Shown here one piece after another: positions 43,876 to 58,150 of a stretch of DNA of 64,000 nucleotides (position 1 is the stretch's first letter; the number at the start of each line of letters is the position of its first letter). The stretch covers positions 94,148,058 to 94,212,057 of the forward strand of contig CM060315.1 in the NCBI GenBank assembly GCA_030674185.1, read 5' to 3'. This DNA is from Monoplex corrugatus (taxonomy: Eukaryota > Mollusca > Gastropoda > Littorinimorpha > Ranellidae). The notes under the pieces were generated by a model. It did not search any database, was not told where the DNA came from, and saw only the letters and a list, made by a program, of their open reading frames with translations. Position numbers and translations under genes: made by a program.

Positions 43876-46800
43876 TCACTGAGACACATTTGTTATGTCA
43901 CATCGTTTCAAATATAATTATTTACTGGGACACATTTATTATGTCACATCCTGTCAAACATAATTATTTACTGAGACACATTTATTATGTCACATCCTTT
44001 CACATAATTATTTACTGGGACACATTTATTGTGTCACATCCTTTCACATAATTATTTACTGGGACACATTTATTGTGTCACATCCTTTCACATAATTATT
44101 TACTGAGACACACATTTATTATGTCACATCCTTTCACATAATTATTTACTGAGACACATTTATTATGTCACATTCTTTCACATAATTATTTACTGACACA
44201 TTTATTATGTCACATTCTTTCACAAAATTATTTACTGAGACATTTATTATGTCACATTCTTTCACATAATTATTTACTGGGACACATTTATTATGTCACA
44301 TTCTTTCCACATATAATTATTTACTGGGCACATTTATTGTGTCACATCCTGTCACATAATTATTTACTGAGACACATTTATTGTGTCACATCCTGTCACA
44401 TAATTATTTACTGAGACATTTATTATGTCACATCCTTTGGACATAATATTTACTGGAGACATTTATTTGTCACATCCTTTGCACATAATTAATTTACTGG
44501 GACACATTTATTGTGTCACATCCTTTGACATAATTATTACTGAGACACATTTATTATGTACATTCTTTCACATAATATTTACTGAGACATTTGATTATGT
44601 CACATCCTGTTCACATAATTATTTACTGAGACACATTTATTATGTCACATCCTTTGACATAATTATTTACTGAGACATTTATTGTGTCACATCCTTTCAC
44701 ATAATTATTTACTGGGACACATTTATTATGTCACATCTTTCAAATAATTATTTACTGAACATTTATTATGTCACATTCTTTCACATAATTATTTACTGAG
44801 ACATTTATTATGTCACATCCTTTCACATAATTATTTACTGAGACACATTTATTATGTCACATCCTTTCACATAATTATTTAACTGAGACACATTTATTAT
44901 GTCACATCCTTTCACATAATTATTTACTGGGACACATTTATTATGTCACATCCTTTCACATAATTATTTACTGAGACACATTTATTGTGTCACATCCTTT
45001 GACATAATTATTTACTGGGACAACATTTATTATGTCACATCCTTTCACATAATTATTTACTGAGACATTTATTATGTCACATCCTTTCACATAATTATTT
45101 ACTGAGACACATTTATTGTGTCACATCCTTTACATAATTATTTACTGGGACACATTTATTGTGTCACATCCTTTCACATAATTATTTACTGAGACACATT
45201 TATTGTGTCACATCCTTTCACATAATTATTTACTGGACACATTTTATGTGTCACATCCTTTGACATAATTATTTACTGGGGACACATTTATTGTGTCACA
45301 TCCTTTGACATAATTATTTACTGGGACACATTTATTTGTCACATCCTTTCACATAATTATTTACTGAGACATTTATTATGTCACGTCTTTCACATAATTA
45401 TTTACTGAGACATTTATTATGTCACATCTTTCACATAATTATTTACTGAGACAATTTATTATGTCACATTCTTTCACATAATTATTTACTGAGACATTTA
45501 TTATGTCACATCCTTTCACATAATTATTTACTGAGACAATTTATTATGTCACATTCTTTCACATATATTATTTACTGAGACATTTATTATGTCACATCCT
45601 TTCACATAATTATTTACTGAGAACATTTATTATGTCACATCCTTTACATAATTATTTACTGGGACACATTTATTATGTCACATCCTTTGACATAATTATT
45701 TACTGGACACATTTATTATGTCACATCCTTTACATAATTATTTACTGACACATTTATTATGTCACATCCTTTCCATAATTATTTACTGAGACACATTTAT
45801 TATGTCACATCCTGTCACATAATTATTTACTGGGACACATTTATTATGTCACATTCTTTCACATAATTATTTACTGAGACATTTATTATGTCACAATCCT
45901 TTCACATAATTATTTACTGAGACATTTATTATGTCACATTCCTTTCACATAATTATTTACTGAGACAAAATTTATTGTGTCCAATCCTTTGCACATAATT
46001 ATTTACTGAGACATTCATTATGTCATCCTTTCACATAATATTTACGAGACAATTTATTATGTCACTCCTTGACATAATTATTTACTGGAGACTATTTATG
46101 TCTGTCAGTATCTTCTGACATAGTTATTTTACTGAGCATTTATTTGTCACATCTTTCACATAATTATTTACTGGAGACATTTATTGTGTCATCCTTTCAC
46201 ATAATTATTTACTGGACATTTATTTGTCATCTTTCACATAATTATTTACTGAGAATATTTATTATGTCACATCCTTTCAATAATTAATATTTACTGAGAC
46301 CATTTATTATGTCACATCCTTTCACATAATTATTTACTGGGACATTTATTGTGTCACATCCTTTCACATAATTATTTACTGAGACACATTTATTATGTCA
46401 CATCCTTTCACATAATTATTTACTGAACATTTATTATGTCACATCCTTTCACATAATTATTTACTGAGACACATTTATTATGTCACATTCTTTCACATAA
46501 TTATTTACTGGGACAATTTATTATGTCACATCCTTTCACATAATTATTTACTGGACACATTTATTATGTCACATCTTTCACATATTATTTACTGAGACAT
46601 TTATTATGTCACATTCTTTCACATAATTATTTACTGAGACATTTATTATGTCACATCCTTTCACATAATTATTTACTGAGACATTTATTATGTCACATTC
46701 TTTCACATAATTATTTACTGAGACATTTATTATGTCACATCCTTTCACATAATCATTTACTGAGACATTTATTGTGTCACATCTTTCACATAATTATTTA

Positions 46801-49800
46801 CTGAGACATTTATTGTGTCACATCCTTTCACATAATTATTTACTGAGACATTATTGTGTCATTCTTTCACATAATTATTTACTGAGACATTTTTATGTCA
46901 CATCCTTTCACATAATTATTTACTGAGACATTTATTATGTCACATCTTTCACATAATTATTTACTGAGACATTTATTATGACATTCTTTCACATAATTAT
47001 TTACTGGGACACTTTATTATGTCACATCCTTTCACATAATTTTACTGAGACATTTATTATGTCACATCCTTTGACATAATTATTTACTGAGACACATTTA
47101 TTATGTCACATCCTGTCACATAATTATTTACTGAGACATTTATTATGTCACATCCTTTCACATAATTATTTACTGAGACATTTATTATGTCACATCCTTT
47201 CACATAATTATTTACTGAGACATTTATTGTGTCACATTCTTTCACATAATTATTTACTGAGACAATTTATTATGTCACATTCTTTCACATAATTATTTAC
47301 TGACACATTTATTATGTCACATCTTTCACAAAATTATTTACTGAGACATTTATTATGTCACATCCTTTCACATAATTATTTACTGGGACACATTTATTAT
47401 GTCACATCTTTCACATAATTATTATGGTCACATTTATTGTGTCACATCCTGTCACATAATTATTTACTGAGACACATTTATTGTGTACATCCTGTCAATA
47501 ATTATTTACTGAGACATTTATTATGTCACATCCTTTGACATAATTATTTACTGGGACACATTTATTATGTCACATCCTTTGACTAATTATTACTGGGACA
47601 CATTTATTATGTCACATCCTTTGACTAATTATTTACTGAGACACATTTATTATGTCACATCCTTTGACTAATTATTTACTGAGACATTTTTATGTCACAT
47701 CCTGTCACATAATTATTTATGAGACACATTTATTATGTCACATCCTTTGACATAATTATTTATGAGACATTTATTGTGTCACATCCTTTCACATAATTAT
47801 TTATGAGACACATTTATTATGTCACATTCTTTCAAATAATTATTTACTGAGACATTTATTATGTCACATTCTTTCACATATTATTTACTGAGACATTATT
47901 ATGTCACATCCTTTCACATAATTATTTACTGAGACACATTTATATGTCAATCCTTTCACATAATTATTTACTGAGACACATTTATTATGTCACATCCTTT
48001 CACATAATTATTTACTGGGACACATTTATTATGTCACATCCTTTCACATAATTATTTACTGAGACACATTTATTGTGTCACATCCTTTGACATAATTATT
48101 TACTGGGACACATTTATTATGTCACATCCTTTCACATAATTATTTACTGGACATTTATTATGTCACATCCTTTCACATAATTATTTACTGAGACACATTT
48201 ATTATGTCACATCCTGTCACATAATTATTTACTGAGACACATTTATTATGTCACATCCTTTGACATAATTATTTACTGGGACACATTTATTATGTCACAT
48301 CCTTTGACATAATTATTTACTGGGACACATTTATTATGTCACATCCTTTGACATAATTATTTACTGACACATTTATTATGTCACATCCTTTCACATAATT
48401 ATTTACTGAGACACATTTATTATGTCACATCCTGTCACATAATTATTTACTGGGACACATTTATTATGTCACATTCTTTCACATAATTATTTACTGAGAC
48501 ATTTATTATGTCACATCCTTTCACATAATTATTTACTGAGACATTTATTATGTCACATTCTTTCACATAATTATTTACTGAGACACACATTTATTGTGTC
48601 ACATCCTTTCACATAATTATTTACTGAGACATTTATTATGTCATCCTTTCACATAATTATTTACTGAGACATTTATTATGTCACATCCTTTGACATAATT
48701 ATTTACTGAGACATTTATTATGTCACATCCTTTCACATAATTATTTACTGAGACATTTATTATGTCACATTCTTTCACATAATTATTTACTGAGACATTT
48801 ATTGTGTCATCCTTTCACATAATTATTTACTGAGACATTTATTGTGTCATCCTTTCACATAATTATTTACTGAGACATTTATTATGTCACATCCTTTCAC
48901 ATAATTATTTACTGAGACATTTATTATGTCACATCCTTTCACATAATTATTTACTGAGACATTTATTGTGTCACATTCTTTCACATAATTATTTACTGAG
49001 ACACATTTATTATGTCACATTCTTTCACATAATTATTTACTGACATTTATTATGTCACATTCTTTCACATAATTATTTACTGAGACATTTATTATGTCAC
49101 ATCCTTTCACATAATTATTTACTGGGACACATTTATTATGTCACATTCTTTCACATAATTATTTACTGGGACACATTTATTATGTCACATCCTTTCACAT
49201 AATTATTTACTGGGACACATTTATTATGTCACATCCTTTCACATAATTATTTACTGAGACATTTATTATGTCACATCCTTTCACATAATTATTTGCTGAG
49301 ACACATTTATTGTGTCACATCCTGTCACATAATTATTTACTGAGACACATTTATTATGTCACATCCTTTGACATAATTATTTACTGGGACACATTTATTA
49401 TGTCACATCCTTTCACATAATTATTTACTGGGACACATTTATTATGTCACATCCTTTCACATAATTATTTACTGACACATTTATTATGTCACATCCTTTC
49501 ACATAATTATTTACTGAGACACATTTATTATGTCACATCCTGTCACATAATTATTTACTGAGACATTTATTATGTCACATCCTTTGACATAATTATTTAC
49601 TGGGACACATTTATTATGTCACATTCTTTCACATAATTATTTACTGAGACACACATTTATTGTGTCACATCCTTTCACATAATTATTTACTGAGACATTT
49701 ATTATGTCACATCCTTTCACATAATTATTTACTGAGACATTTATTATGTCACATCCTTTGACATAATTATTTACTGAGACATTTATTATGTCACATCCTG

Positions 49801-50163
49801 TCACATAATTATTTACTGAGACACATTTATTATGTCACATCCTTTGACATAATTATTTACTGGGACACATTTATTATGTCACATCCTTTCACATAATTAT
49901 TTACTGAAACACATTTATTATGTCACATCCTTTCACATAATTATTTACTGAGACACATTTATTATGTCACATCCTTTGACATAATTATTTACTGGGACAC
50001 ATTTATTATGTCACATCCTTTGACATAATTATTTACTGGGACACATTTATTATGTCACATCCTTTCACATAATTATTTACTGGGACACATTTATTATGTC
50101 ACATCCTTTCACATAATTATTTACTGGGACACATTTATTATGTCACATCCTTTCACATAATCA
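43876..50163. repeat. 42-44-bp AT-rich minisatellite, 6.3 kb
   Basis: About 146 copies of TTCACATAATTATTTACTGA GACACATTTATTATGTCACA TCCT. The two-base AC deletion (GAGACATTT against GAGACACATTT) gives 42- and 44-bp forms; GTGTCAC/ATGTCAC, TTGACAT/TTCACAT and ATTCTT/ATCCTT are further common variants. Between about 44400 and 46300 many units have single-base losses and odd joins (for example 46075-46140), while units right of about 48000 are clean. No genes. Confidence 0.96.
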
Positions 50164-50192
50164 ATTACGTATTCACGCCAATGTCAATGTTA

Positions 50193-50665
50193 ATCAATTA
50201 ACATCAGGAAGAGAGTTCTTGAATGTTATATAGAACAGATAATGTTATACGGTTGTGAGGCGTGGACAGTCAACACACAAAGCCAGAACAAGATTGAGGC
50301 AGTCGAATTATGGTTTCTAAGAAGAATATTGAGAGTTCCATAGACAGCAAAGAAAACAAACGAGACAGTCTTGGTGGAGGCAGACACAAGATCACTCATA
50401 AGGAAGATTAGGAAAAGACAAGCAACATTTATAGGCCATTTTATGAGGACAGGGGAGTTAGAGCACCTGGTCACAGGTAGAGCCATGGAGAAAATAATGG
50501 ACGGACTTGCAGGGTGGCTGAAGACGGAGAGGGTGGAAGATCTGCTTGCGGCGACAAGGGATAGATGCATATGGAGGGCCATGATCGCCAACGCCATGCG
50601 ACAGGGCACATGATGACGATGATGATGATGATGATATGATGATGATGATGATGATGATGATTCAC
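50193..50665 (+). mobile_element. LINE 3' end with GAT tail
   Basis: C-terminal portion of the same LINE family as 10008, 17864 and 63781. It reads SINIRKRVLECYIEQIMLYG CEAWTVNTQSQNKIEAVELW FLRRILRVP, a TAG in place of Trp, then TAKKTNETVLVEADTRSLIR KIRKRQATFIGHFMRTGELE HLVTG, and ends WRAMIANAMRQGT and TGA (50611-50613) followed by a GAT-rich tail to about 50660. A basic segment of a dozen residues present in the 17.9-kb copy is deleted in frame. Inactive. It abuts the right end of the 6.3-kb array within 30 bp. Confidence 0.9.
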
Positions 50666-50725
50666 GCCGATTTAGCTCAACCATGACAATGATAGTGACT
50701 CCAGTTTAATAGATGTCTACTATAA

Positions 50726-52060
50726 ATAATAATAATAATAATAATTACAATATTTATATAGCGCAAAATCTTGATAAAATCAAATCTAAGCGCTGAAACA
50801 CACACACACACGCACGCACACACACGCACGCACCCACGCACACACTCACACACACACACACACACACACACGGCTATAAATGGGGAGAAAGAATAAAAAC
50901 AATGGAAAATTATAGAGAGCATATTATATACAATTATATATTGCAATGTGATTCCCTTCCGAGTGGAGACAGGCTGCAGAGGGGATTGAGTGAGGTTAGG
51001 ATTTTATGCAGAGGAGAAAAGGTGAGTTTTGAGAGCGGACTTGAAGGAGATAAAAGTAGGTTGCTGACGGACTGAGAGAGGAAGTTTGTTCCAGGAGAGC
51101 GGACCAGAAACAGAGAAGGCTCGTGGACCATAGGTATTGAGCTTAGTGCGTGGAAAGCGAAAAGTCAGAGGATCGGAGGCAGAGCGGAGGGTACGTGAGG
51201 GAACATAGATCTCAAGTAGGCTTGACAGGTAATCGGGGGCTGCGTTATTGAGGCTTTTGTAGCACATGGTGTCTAGTTTGTACTGTATGCGCTTTGATAC
51301 AGGGAGCCAGTGAAGTTGTGCCAGGAGAGGAGATATGTGGTCAGCTTTTTTCTTTTTGAGTACAAGGCGTGCAGCATTGTTTTGAATGCGCTGTAGGATG
51401 TGAGTGGTGGAGGCAGGAAAACCGGACAGGAGTGAATTGCAATAGTCAATGCGAGACATTATGAAGGAGAGAACGAGTTTTGCAGCTGTTTCCACAGAGA
51501 GATACTTCCTGATCAGGCTTATACGATGGAGGTGATAGTAGCAAGATCTGGCAGTTTGAGAAACAAAGTTGTTCATGGAGAGGGTAGAGTCAATGCAGAC
51601 ACCAAGGTTTTTAGCTGAATCAGAAATTGGGACTGATGTGTTACATAATGGGAGAGAAAGAGGAGGCAGCTGAGAAAGTTTCTGACGGGTGCCAATGAGG
51701 ATAGCTTCTGTCTTGTCATCATTTAGCTGAAGTTTGTTGTATGTCATCCAATTTTTGATGTCCGAGTAACACTCAGTGGTGCGAGTCAGGAGGCGCTGTA
51801 TATTATCAGGTGAGTCACTGTCTTGAAGTTGGGTGTCATCAGCATAGAAGTGGTGTTTTATAGAGTGGGAGTTGATGATGGTGGACAGGGGGGAGGTGTA
51901 AAGAGTGAAAAGAACAGGGCCAAGGACAGATCCTTGTGGAACACCACAGGACAGGTATGCAGGTTGAGAGTAAGTGCCATTGATGAGAACAGTTTGATTT
52001 CTGTTTGATAGATAAGAAGTGAACCAGGAGAGAGCAATGTCATAAGCTGGAAACTTTGTA
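50726..52060 (-). mobile_element. CR1/L2-group LINE with reverse-transcriptase region (copy B)
   Basis: Minus-strand element, 5'-truncated near 52060. The open frame runs from about 52050 to 51004 without a break. Visible reverse-transcriptase landmarks: ALSWFTSYLSNRNQTV; the B-box CGVPQGSVLGPVLFTLY; the catalytic motif HHFYADDTQL; the D/E-box NKLQLNDDKTEAILIG; then the thumb/C-terminal region (SRIDYCNSLLSG, QRIQNNAARLV, LHWLPVSKRIQYK) ending FKSALKTHLFSSA. The N-terminal palm motif A and the endonuclease are missing. The 3' UTR has a CA run (50798-50872) and the ATTTATATAGCGCAAAATCT tail, ending in AAT repeats at about 50728. By eye it is about 97% identical to copy A at 2542-3461. Confidence 0.93.
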
Positions 52061-52515
52061 CTGGTAGGCCTACTGATAGTTTTGTTCACAGACATACAGG
52101 CAGAATTTTGCAATGTTATCAAGAACGATTCATCGCACTGTGACAGCTCCATACAAACTCCATCCAAATCTACCAAAACTTGTCAATTCACTTCAGTTTG
52201 ACCGGAAAATCGAACTGATCGTCTAGTCCTTTAAAAGGGACGAAAAACAGTCGGACCCGTGTGCCTTCTGACCTGCACACTCTAAAAATCCCACAGCAGG
52301 TAAAAATCGTGAAGAGCAGGGCTTTCACCCGCTGACCTGGCAGGAAAAAAGAAAGAAAAAAAGAAAAAAAAGACGGGTTCATTTTGCAGGTCCCTCCCTT
52401 TGAGACCCAATCAGCCTTCTTGTCTTTCTGAAGTCTTAGTTGAAAAGGAAAAAGAGAATATGTGTGTATGACAGAAAACATAACTTGGGTTAAGGCTTGA
52501 GTGTACCCCCAGCTC
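52061..52515. other. unique sequence
   Basis: The open frame of the LINE runs a further ~40 codons into this stretch (to 52176) without retroelement similarity. The rest is unique, with an A/G-rich run at 52348-52372. No gene. Confidence 0.4.
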
Positions 52516-52572
52516 AGCATCGTGTGTGTGTATGTGTGTGTACGTGTGTGTGTGTATGTGTGTGTGTATGTA

Positions 52573-52604
<32 letters not shown>

Positions 52605-52982
52605 TGTGTATGTGTGTGTGTATGTGTGTGTGTATGTATGTGTGTGGTGTTGTATGTGTGTGTGTGTGTATGTGTGTGTATGTGTGTGTGTGTGTATGTG
52701 TGTATGGTGTGTGTATGTATGTGTGTGTATGTGTGTGTGTGTGTATGTGTGTGTGTATGTGTGTGTATGTGTGTGTAGTGTGTGTGTTGTGTGTGGTATG
52801 TGTGTGTGTATGGTGTGTGTGTGTATGTGTGGTGTATGTGTGTGGTGTATGTGTAGTATGTGTGTGTATGTGTATGTATGTGTGAGACATAGGGAGGAGG
52901 ATGTCAGGGACCACACGCCCTACTCCCTGTGTGTGTGTATGTGTGTGTGGGTGTGTGTGTATGTGTGTGTGTGTATGTGTGT

Positions 52983-53060
<78 letters not shown>

Positions 53061-53102
53061 CATAGGGAGGAGGATGTCAGGGGCCACACGCCCTACTCCT
53101 GG

Positions 53103-53191
<89 letters not shown>

Positions 53192-53290
53192 ATTATTATG
53201 ATTATTATTATTATCATCATCATCATCGTCATTATTGTTATACTGTTGTTGTTGTTTGTTGTTATTGTTATTATTATTACTATTATTACT
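52516..53290. repeat. GT/TATG microsatellite with duplicated insert, then ATT run
   Basis: Two long (TG)n/(TATG)n blocks. A ~42-bp sequence (GACATAGGGAGGAGGATGTC AGGGACCACACGCCCTACTC) occurs twice, at about 52887 and 53059, each flanked by GT repeats. 53192-53290 is an ATT/ATC/GTT trinucleotide-rich run leading into the LINE. Confidence 0.92.
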
Positions 53291-55277
53291 ATGTCCATAA
53301 CTCTGATCCCTCGCTTCCCGAGCAGCTGAACCATTTTTATGCCCGCTTTGACAGACAAAATAACGACCCACCTCCCCAAACTCTGCTTTCGTATTTTGAT
53401 ACCCCTACCTGTCCTCCCTTTATTGTAACCGAACAAGAAGTTAGACCCCTGTTCAAAAAACAAAACGCTAGGAAAGCTGCTGGGCCGGACAACGTGTCCA
53501 CAGCCGCATGTAAGTCCTGTGCTGACCAACTGGCCCCTGTCTTCTGTGATATTTTCAATAAATCTCTAGAACTCTGTAAAGTTCCATCCTGCTTCAAGTC
53601 TGCCTATATTGTTCCTGTACCCAAAAAGACTAAAATCTCTTCCATTAATGATTTCAGACCTGTTGCCCTCACCTCTGTGGCCATGAAGGTGTCTGAAATA
53701 ATTGTTCTGCGATTCCTGAAATCCGTCACTGAACATCTATTCGATCCTTTGCAGTTTGTGTATCGCGCAAACAGATCAGTGGATAATGCTGTCTCCCTAT
53801 TAGTGCACATCTTGCAGCATTTGGAATCCCCCAAAACATACGCACGCATTCTTTTTGTAGATTTTAGCTCTGCCTTTAACACAATTGTCCCAGCAAAACT
53901 CTACAGTAAACTTCTAGAGCTCAAAATTAGTCATCAAATGTGCAAATGGGTTTTAGATTTCCTCCTAAATAGAAAACAAGTTGTCAAACTCGGTGGTCTG
54001 AGCTCTAGTCCCCTGACGTTGAACACAGGCGCGCCTCAAGGTTGTGTCCTACACCGCTCTTATTCACTTTGTTTACAAATGATTGTGTCTCTACTCATGA
54101 CTCTGTGATGTTTTTTAAATTCTCTGACGACACAACAGTTGAAGGGCTCATCAAAAACAGCGATGAGTCTCACTATTTAAGTGAGATAGACAAATTAGTT
54201 CGCTGGTGCGACAACAACAACTTAGAGTTAAACGTTCTGAAAACAAAGGAAATGATTACAGACAATAGAAGAAGAAAGACACCACTATCTCCCCTAGTGA
54301 TCAAGGGAGACACGGTAGAAGTAGCAGACACGTTTAAACTTTTGGGAACAACAATTTCGAATTCGTTAAAGTGGGAGGAAAACACAAAACTAATCATTAA
54401 AAAATCACAGCAGCGTCTCTATTTCCTTCGTCAGCTTAAAAAGTTTGGGGTTAGCCAGTCTATCTTGATTCAGTTTTACTGAGCAGTGATAGAAAGCGTT
54501 TTAACTTTCTCTATCACAGTCTGGTATGGTACCTGTACAACAACTGAGAAAGATGGCTTAAACAGAATTGTCAGCACTGCCTCCAAGATCATCGGCATTG
54601 CTCTTCCTTCCATCGATTCCAAAAGAACTAAGAAGGAGGTTAAATCTATCATAGCTGACAAAGATCACCCAGCGAACAGTCTGTTCACTCCGCTTCCTTC
54701 AGGAAAACGCTTTCGTTCCATCAAAACCAGAACGTCTCGTTTTAAAGATAGTTTTTATGTAAGGGCTGCCCGTCACCCTGTTTGCCTGTAGACCTCTTTT
54801 TGTTGTGTGTATCTGCTAGACTTACGTCCTTCATCACTACATCCTCTTGCTTTTACTGATGTGTTAATGATTTGCATTACACATTCGTGTCTTAGTTACA
54901 AATTTTGCTCTTGCTCTGTGATGAACGTATTCTTAACCAAATTTATAAGAGTTATTTATCGTGTCTTTGAACTCTCATCCTCAGTCTGCGTACTCGAGGG
55001 AGGGCTTATGGAAATTCGGTAATAGTTTCTAGAAGGAACTTTATGTGTCTTTTATCTGTTCGTTATTACTGTTAATTGATAAACTGTTTTAATTCCCCAG
55101 GCTTGGATTATTGTTTGTTAGTTTTTCAACTCGTGTTACAATGTACTGTTACAAAATATTTTGTTATGTATCAGAGCTTTTTCACCTGTCTTTGGATTTT
55201 AGTCTTGCGCATGTGAGGAGGGGAGGGAAAGTAAGAGAATAATTTTTACCTTATGTTGTTTAAGTCCCGTCGGCGTG

Positions 55278-55308
<31 letters not shown>

Positions 55309-55322
55309 TGTGTGTGTGTGTG

Positions 55323-55377
<55 letters not shown>

Positions 55378-55545
55378 TGCGCGTTGTGTGCGTGTGTTTC
55401 TTCGATTCCGTGGATGACCGACGAATATATCTTTTATGATGTTGAATATTGTTATTGTTGTGAGGTGGGAGTGTGATTGTATGCATAGCCAAAACATTTC
55501 CCCTGTGTGTGTGCACTGGGCTAAAATAAAATCTTGTTATCTTGT
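53291..55545 (+). mobile_element. CR1/L2/Rex1-like LINE, frameshifted
   Basis: Plus-strand reverse-transcriptase region. Landmarks: [61 protein letters not shown]; motif [13 protein letters not shown]-box GAPQGCVL; a one-base deletion near 54050; LLFTLFTND; motif C KFSDDTT; WCDNNNLELNVLKTKEMI; FKLLGTTIS; QQRLYFLRQLKKFGV; an in-frame TGA at 54481-54483; ITVWYGTCTTTEK; PSGKRFRSIKTRTSRFKDSF; stop at 54789-54791. The order and spacing match vertebrate and invertebrate CR1/L2/Rex1-type elements. Endonuclease and N-terminus are absent. The 3' UTR probably runs to about 55545 (AAATAAAATCTTGTTATCTT end) and includes a (GT)n at 55275-55375. Confidence 0.9.
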
Positions 55546-55559
55546 TATTAATATTATTT

Positions 55560-55715
55560 GTGACAGCTCGTTTACATGAGTACTTTTTTGTTCAATGTAA
55601 GTTGGCTCCAGTACGGTACATAGAGCGCATTTTTGTTTGTTTGTTTGCTTTTTGGTTCAATGTAAGTTGGCTCAAGTACTGTACATAGAGCGCATTTTTG
55701 TTTGTTTGTTTGTTT
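55560..55715. repeat. two-copy ~75-bp repeat
   Basis: TTCAATGTAAGTTGGCTCCA GTACGGTACATAGAGCGCAT TTTTGTTTG occurs twice in direct order (55591 and 55656), ending in a (TTTG)n run. Confidence 0.85.
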
Positions 55716-57340
55716 GTTTTTTCTTTGGTTGGTTGGTTTTCACTTGACATTTTGGTTAAGTCTGGTAGCCAACAAGTGTAGTATTTCTAATATGCACAAG
55801 TGTAGTATTTCTAATATGCACGTGAAAAGCTTAGAGACGTTGGGATTGCTTCGTCAATCTTGGCCCCCAAGACCGTTCTTTTCAGAGCGAGGCTCGCGTC
55901 AGAGTTATGTCCCTTGAACTTGGCAGACGACGTTCGATGTCGAATGTAAACATACCACAACAAGGAGTACACTTTTGTTGTTGGTGGTTGTGTTTTTTGT
56001 CATGCTTTGCTTTGTTTTGAATTTTGTATTTGGCATACCTCTTGGGGATTCAGTGTGGTCTTCCACAAGATCCAGCTGCACCAGACTCCTGTTGTACGTC
56101 TTTTTGTTCTTGGGGGTGGGGGTGGGGACGGGAGTATTGTAAATATGTAAAAAAAAGAAAATATGTGTACAGTAAGTTTCAAATTATTGTCTTTGTGTTA
56201 CCTTCTGTGAGTGGTTGAGGTATGACAGCTGTTTCCATTTGTCTGTATTTGTCTTTGTGTACAATTGTATCTTTTATGTGAAGACGCATCTACACTTGGC
56301 AATGAACATTGTCGCCCAGTCACAGCAACCCAGTTTTATCACGACCAAATAACAATGTTAACCATAAATTATGACTAATTGTCTCAGCGTAAAGACAGAT
56401 CTCTACCCAATTTGAACCTATTGTCAACTGCTTTAAATTCCAAAACAAAGTGAATGCCGGCGTTCAAGCAAATACGAACCAGAAAAACAAAACAAAACAA
56501 AACAAACAAACAAACAAAAACCCCAACACGCGTATTTTAATAAGACAAAACAAAACGGGAATGGAAATGAACTCATAAAATTCTGATTCTGACCTTGACC
56601 CTGCACAACAAAGAGGTCACTGCGCAGGCGCTGCCGTCAGACGAAACCATCATGGCGATTTTCAGTCGAACACGCAGGACTCCGATTTGTCAGGTTTTCC
56701 TGATGCTGATGATTGATTTTCACTGTGGAAAACTGTGCGGCCTGTTTGACATTTTGACAGTATGTTACGTTCATGTTTCTTGACTTTTTCTAAATCTTTG
56801 TTAATTAGAGTCAGTTTTGGCACTTTCGACCGTAACACTTTGCGAGTTGTCTTTCAAAGACTCTTTGTACTTTCGATTTTTGATACATGTTTGATTTTTG
56901 ACTTTTCCTTGCAACCATTTTTCAAGGTGCGTCTTATGGACCCTGTACAGCTTTTTCACGACTGAATTACAATTTTTGTTTAAACTAGGGGGTGGAGGTG
57001 CGCTTACGATCATCTCCCGTCTTTATTGCGTCAGCGAAAGTGCACATTGTTGACTTAATGACACCGACGACATTATATATTGTACAAAGCGATTGGCTCA
57101 GTTGGAAGACATTGGCCAATCAGAATGGGGCTCACAGTTTACCGTTGTTCTGGCAGAAGACACAGGGCAGCCCATGGTGAGCGGAGATGTAATAGGAGAA
57201 TCCGACAGTAACATCGGTATCTCACAATGCATCCAAAATGTTTTAAGGCTTCTTTAAGCATTGTTCTTATAGCTAGTCCTCGTATACTCAGAGAGTGGTA
57301 GGATTTTAAACTCTACAATTACAAAATAACAACAACAACA
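55716..57340. other. unique sequence
   Basis: Low-repeat region with no exon I can defend. A CCAAT box in each orientation (GATTGGCTC at about 57091, GGCCAATCAG at about 57114) lies 20 bp apart. An ATG in GC-rich context at 56651 (ATGGCGATTTTCAGTCGAAC) precedes a possible donor (TGTCAG|GTTTTC), but nothing downstream confirms a gene. Confidence 0.35.
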
Positions 57341-57960
57341 GCGAAGATGTTTGTCAGGTTGTCTTCCAAAAAGAACTTTTCCCGACAAGGCAGTTTGGTT
57401 TTGGTGTGTCAAGATCTGCTCAACTCTATGTTCAAGAACTGCATGCTCTCTCTTCATTCACTCAGACTGAGGAGATCCAGTCAAAAATGGGTGCAACCTT
57501 GGTACTGGGGTGTGTGGGGTGGTGGGTGTGGTGGTGACCTACGGCGAATGCTGAAAAGTCGGCTCATAGAAGCCAGAAATGTGTGGGAGCAGTTCCTGGC
57601 AGATGAGGATAGATTAAATAACTTTGCAAATTTATTGGAATGAGTGCTCAGTACTCTTATGTGTCAATGTCCACAGTCAACTGAGCTGTGAAGGAGATTT
57701 TTTTCCAGCAATGAAAATGATCAAGAATGTCTGGAAGAGCAAGCTCCAGTAGGCCTACAGTGTCCAAACTTTATATCCATTGTGGGCCCAGACATGATAA
57801 TTACAACAGTTGGCATGCAATCCGAACTAGGCAGGAGGATCATCAGGATGGACAGAGAAATAAGTAAGTTTGAACTGAGCTGGAACTGAACTTGCTTCTA
57901 TAACAACATTCTGGTTCAAAGGTTTGGTAGAAGTTTGGCTTTAGTTAACTCTGCTATACA
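57341..57960. other. unique sequence with weak coding look
   Basis: An open frame at 57347-57643 ends LIEARNVWEQFLADEDRLNN. It has ordinary amino-acid composition in its last third but no recognised family. It may be an upstream piece of the broken gene at 59165-59967, from which it is separated by repeats. Confidence 0.3.
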
Positions 57961-57964
57961 TTGT

Positions 57965-58150
57965 AAATTGATAAAAATACCAGAGAGTTTTGATAAAAAC
58001 ACCAGAGAGTTATGATTAAAAAAAAACACCAGAGTTATGATAAAAAAATAAAAAAAACACCAAGAGTTATGATAAAAACACCAGAGATTATGATTAAAAA
58101 ACACCAGAGTTATGATAAAAACACCAGAGTTATAATGATCTTAGAACACA
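57965..58150. repeat. ~22-bp degenerate repeat
   Basis: About eight copies of GATAAAAACACCAGAGTTAT with variable A-runs. Confidence 0.85.

Noticed and set aside
43876..50163. Arrays considered as CRISPR-like repeats
   Set aside because: There are no unique spacers; units are contiguous and the context is eukaryotic.
57085..57130. Paired CCAAT boxes considered as a bidirectional promoter
   Set aside because: No TATA, initiator or gene start on either side supports it; two short motifs are expected by chance.
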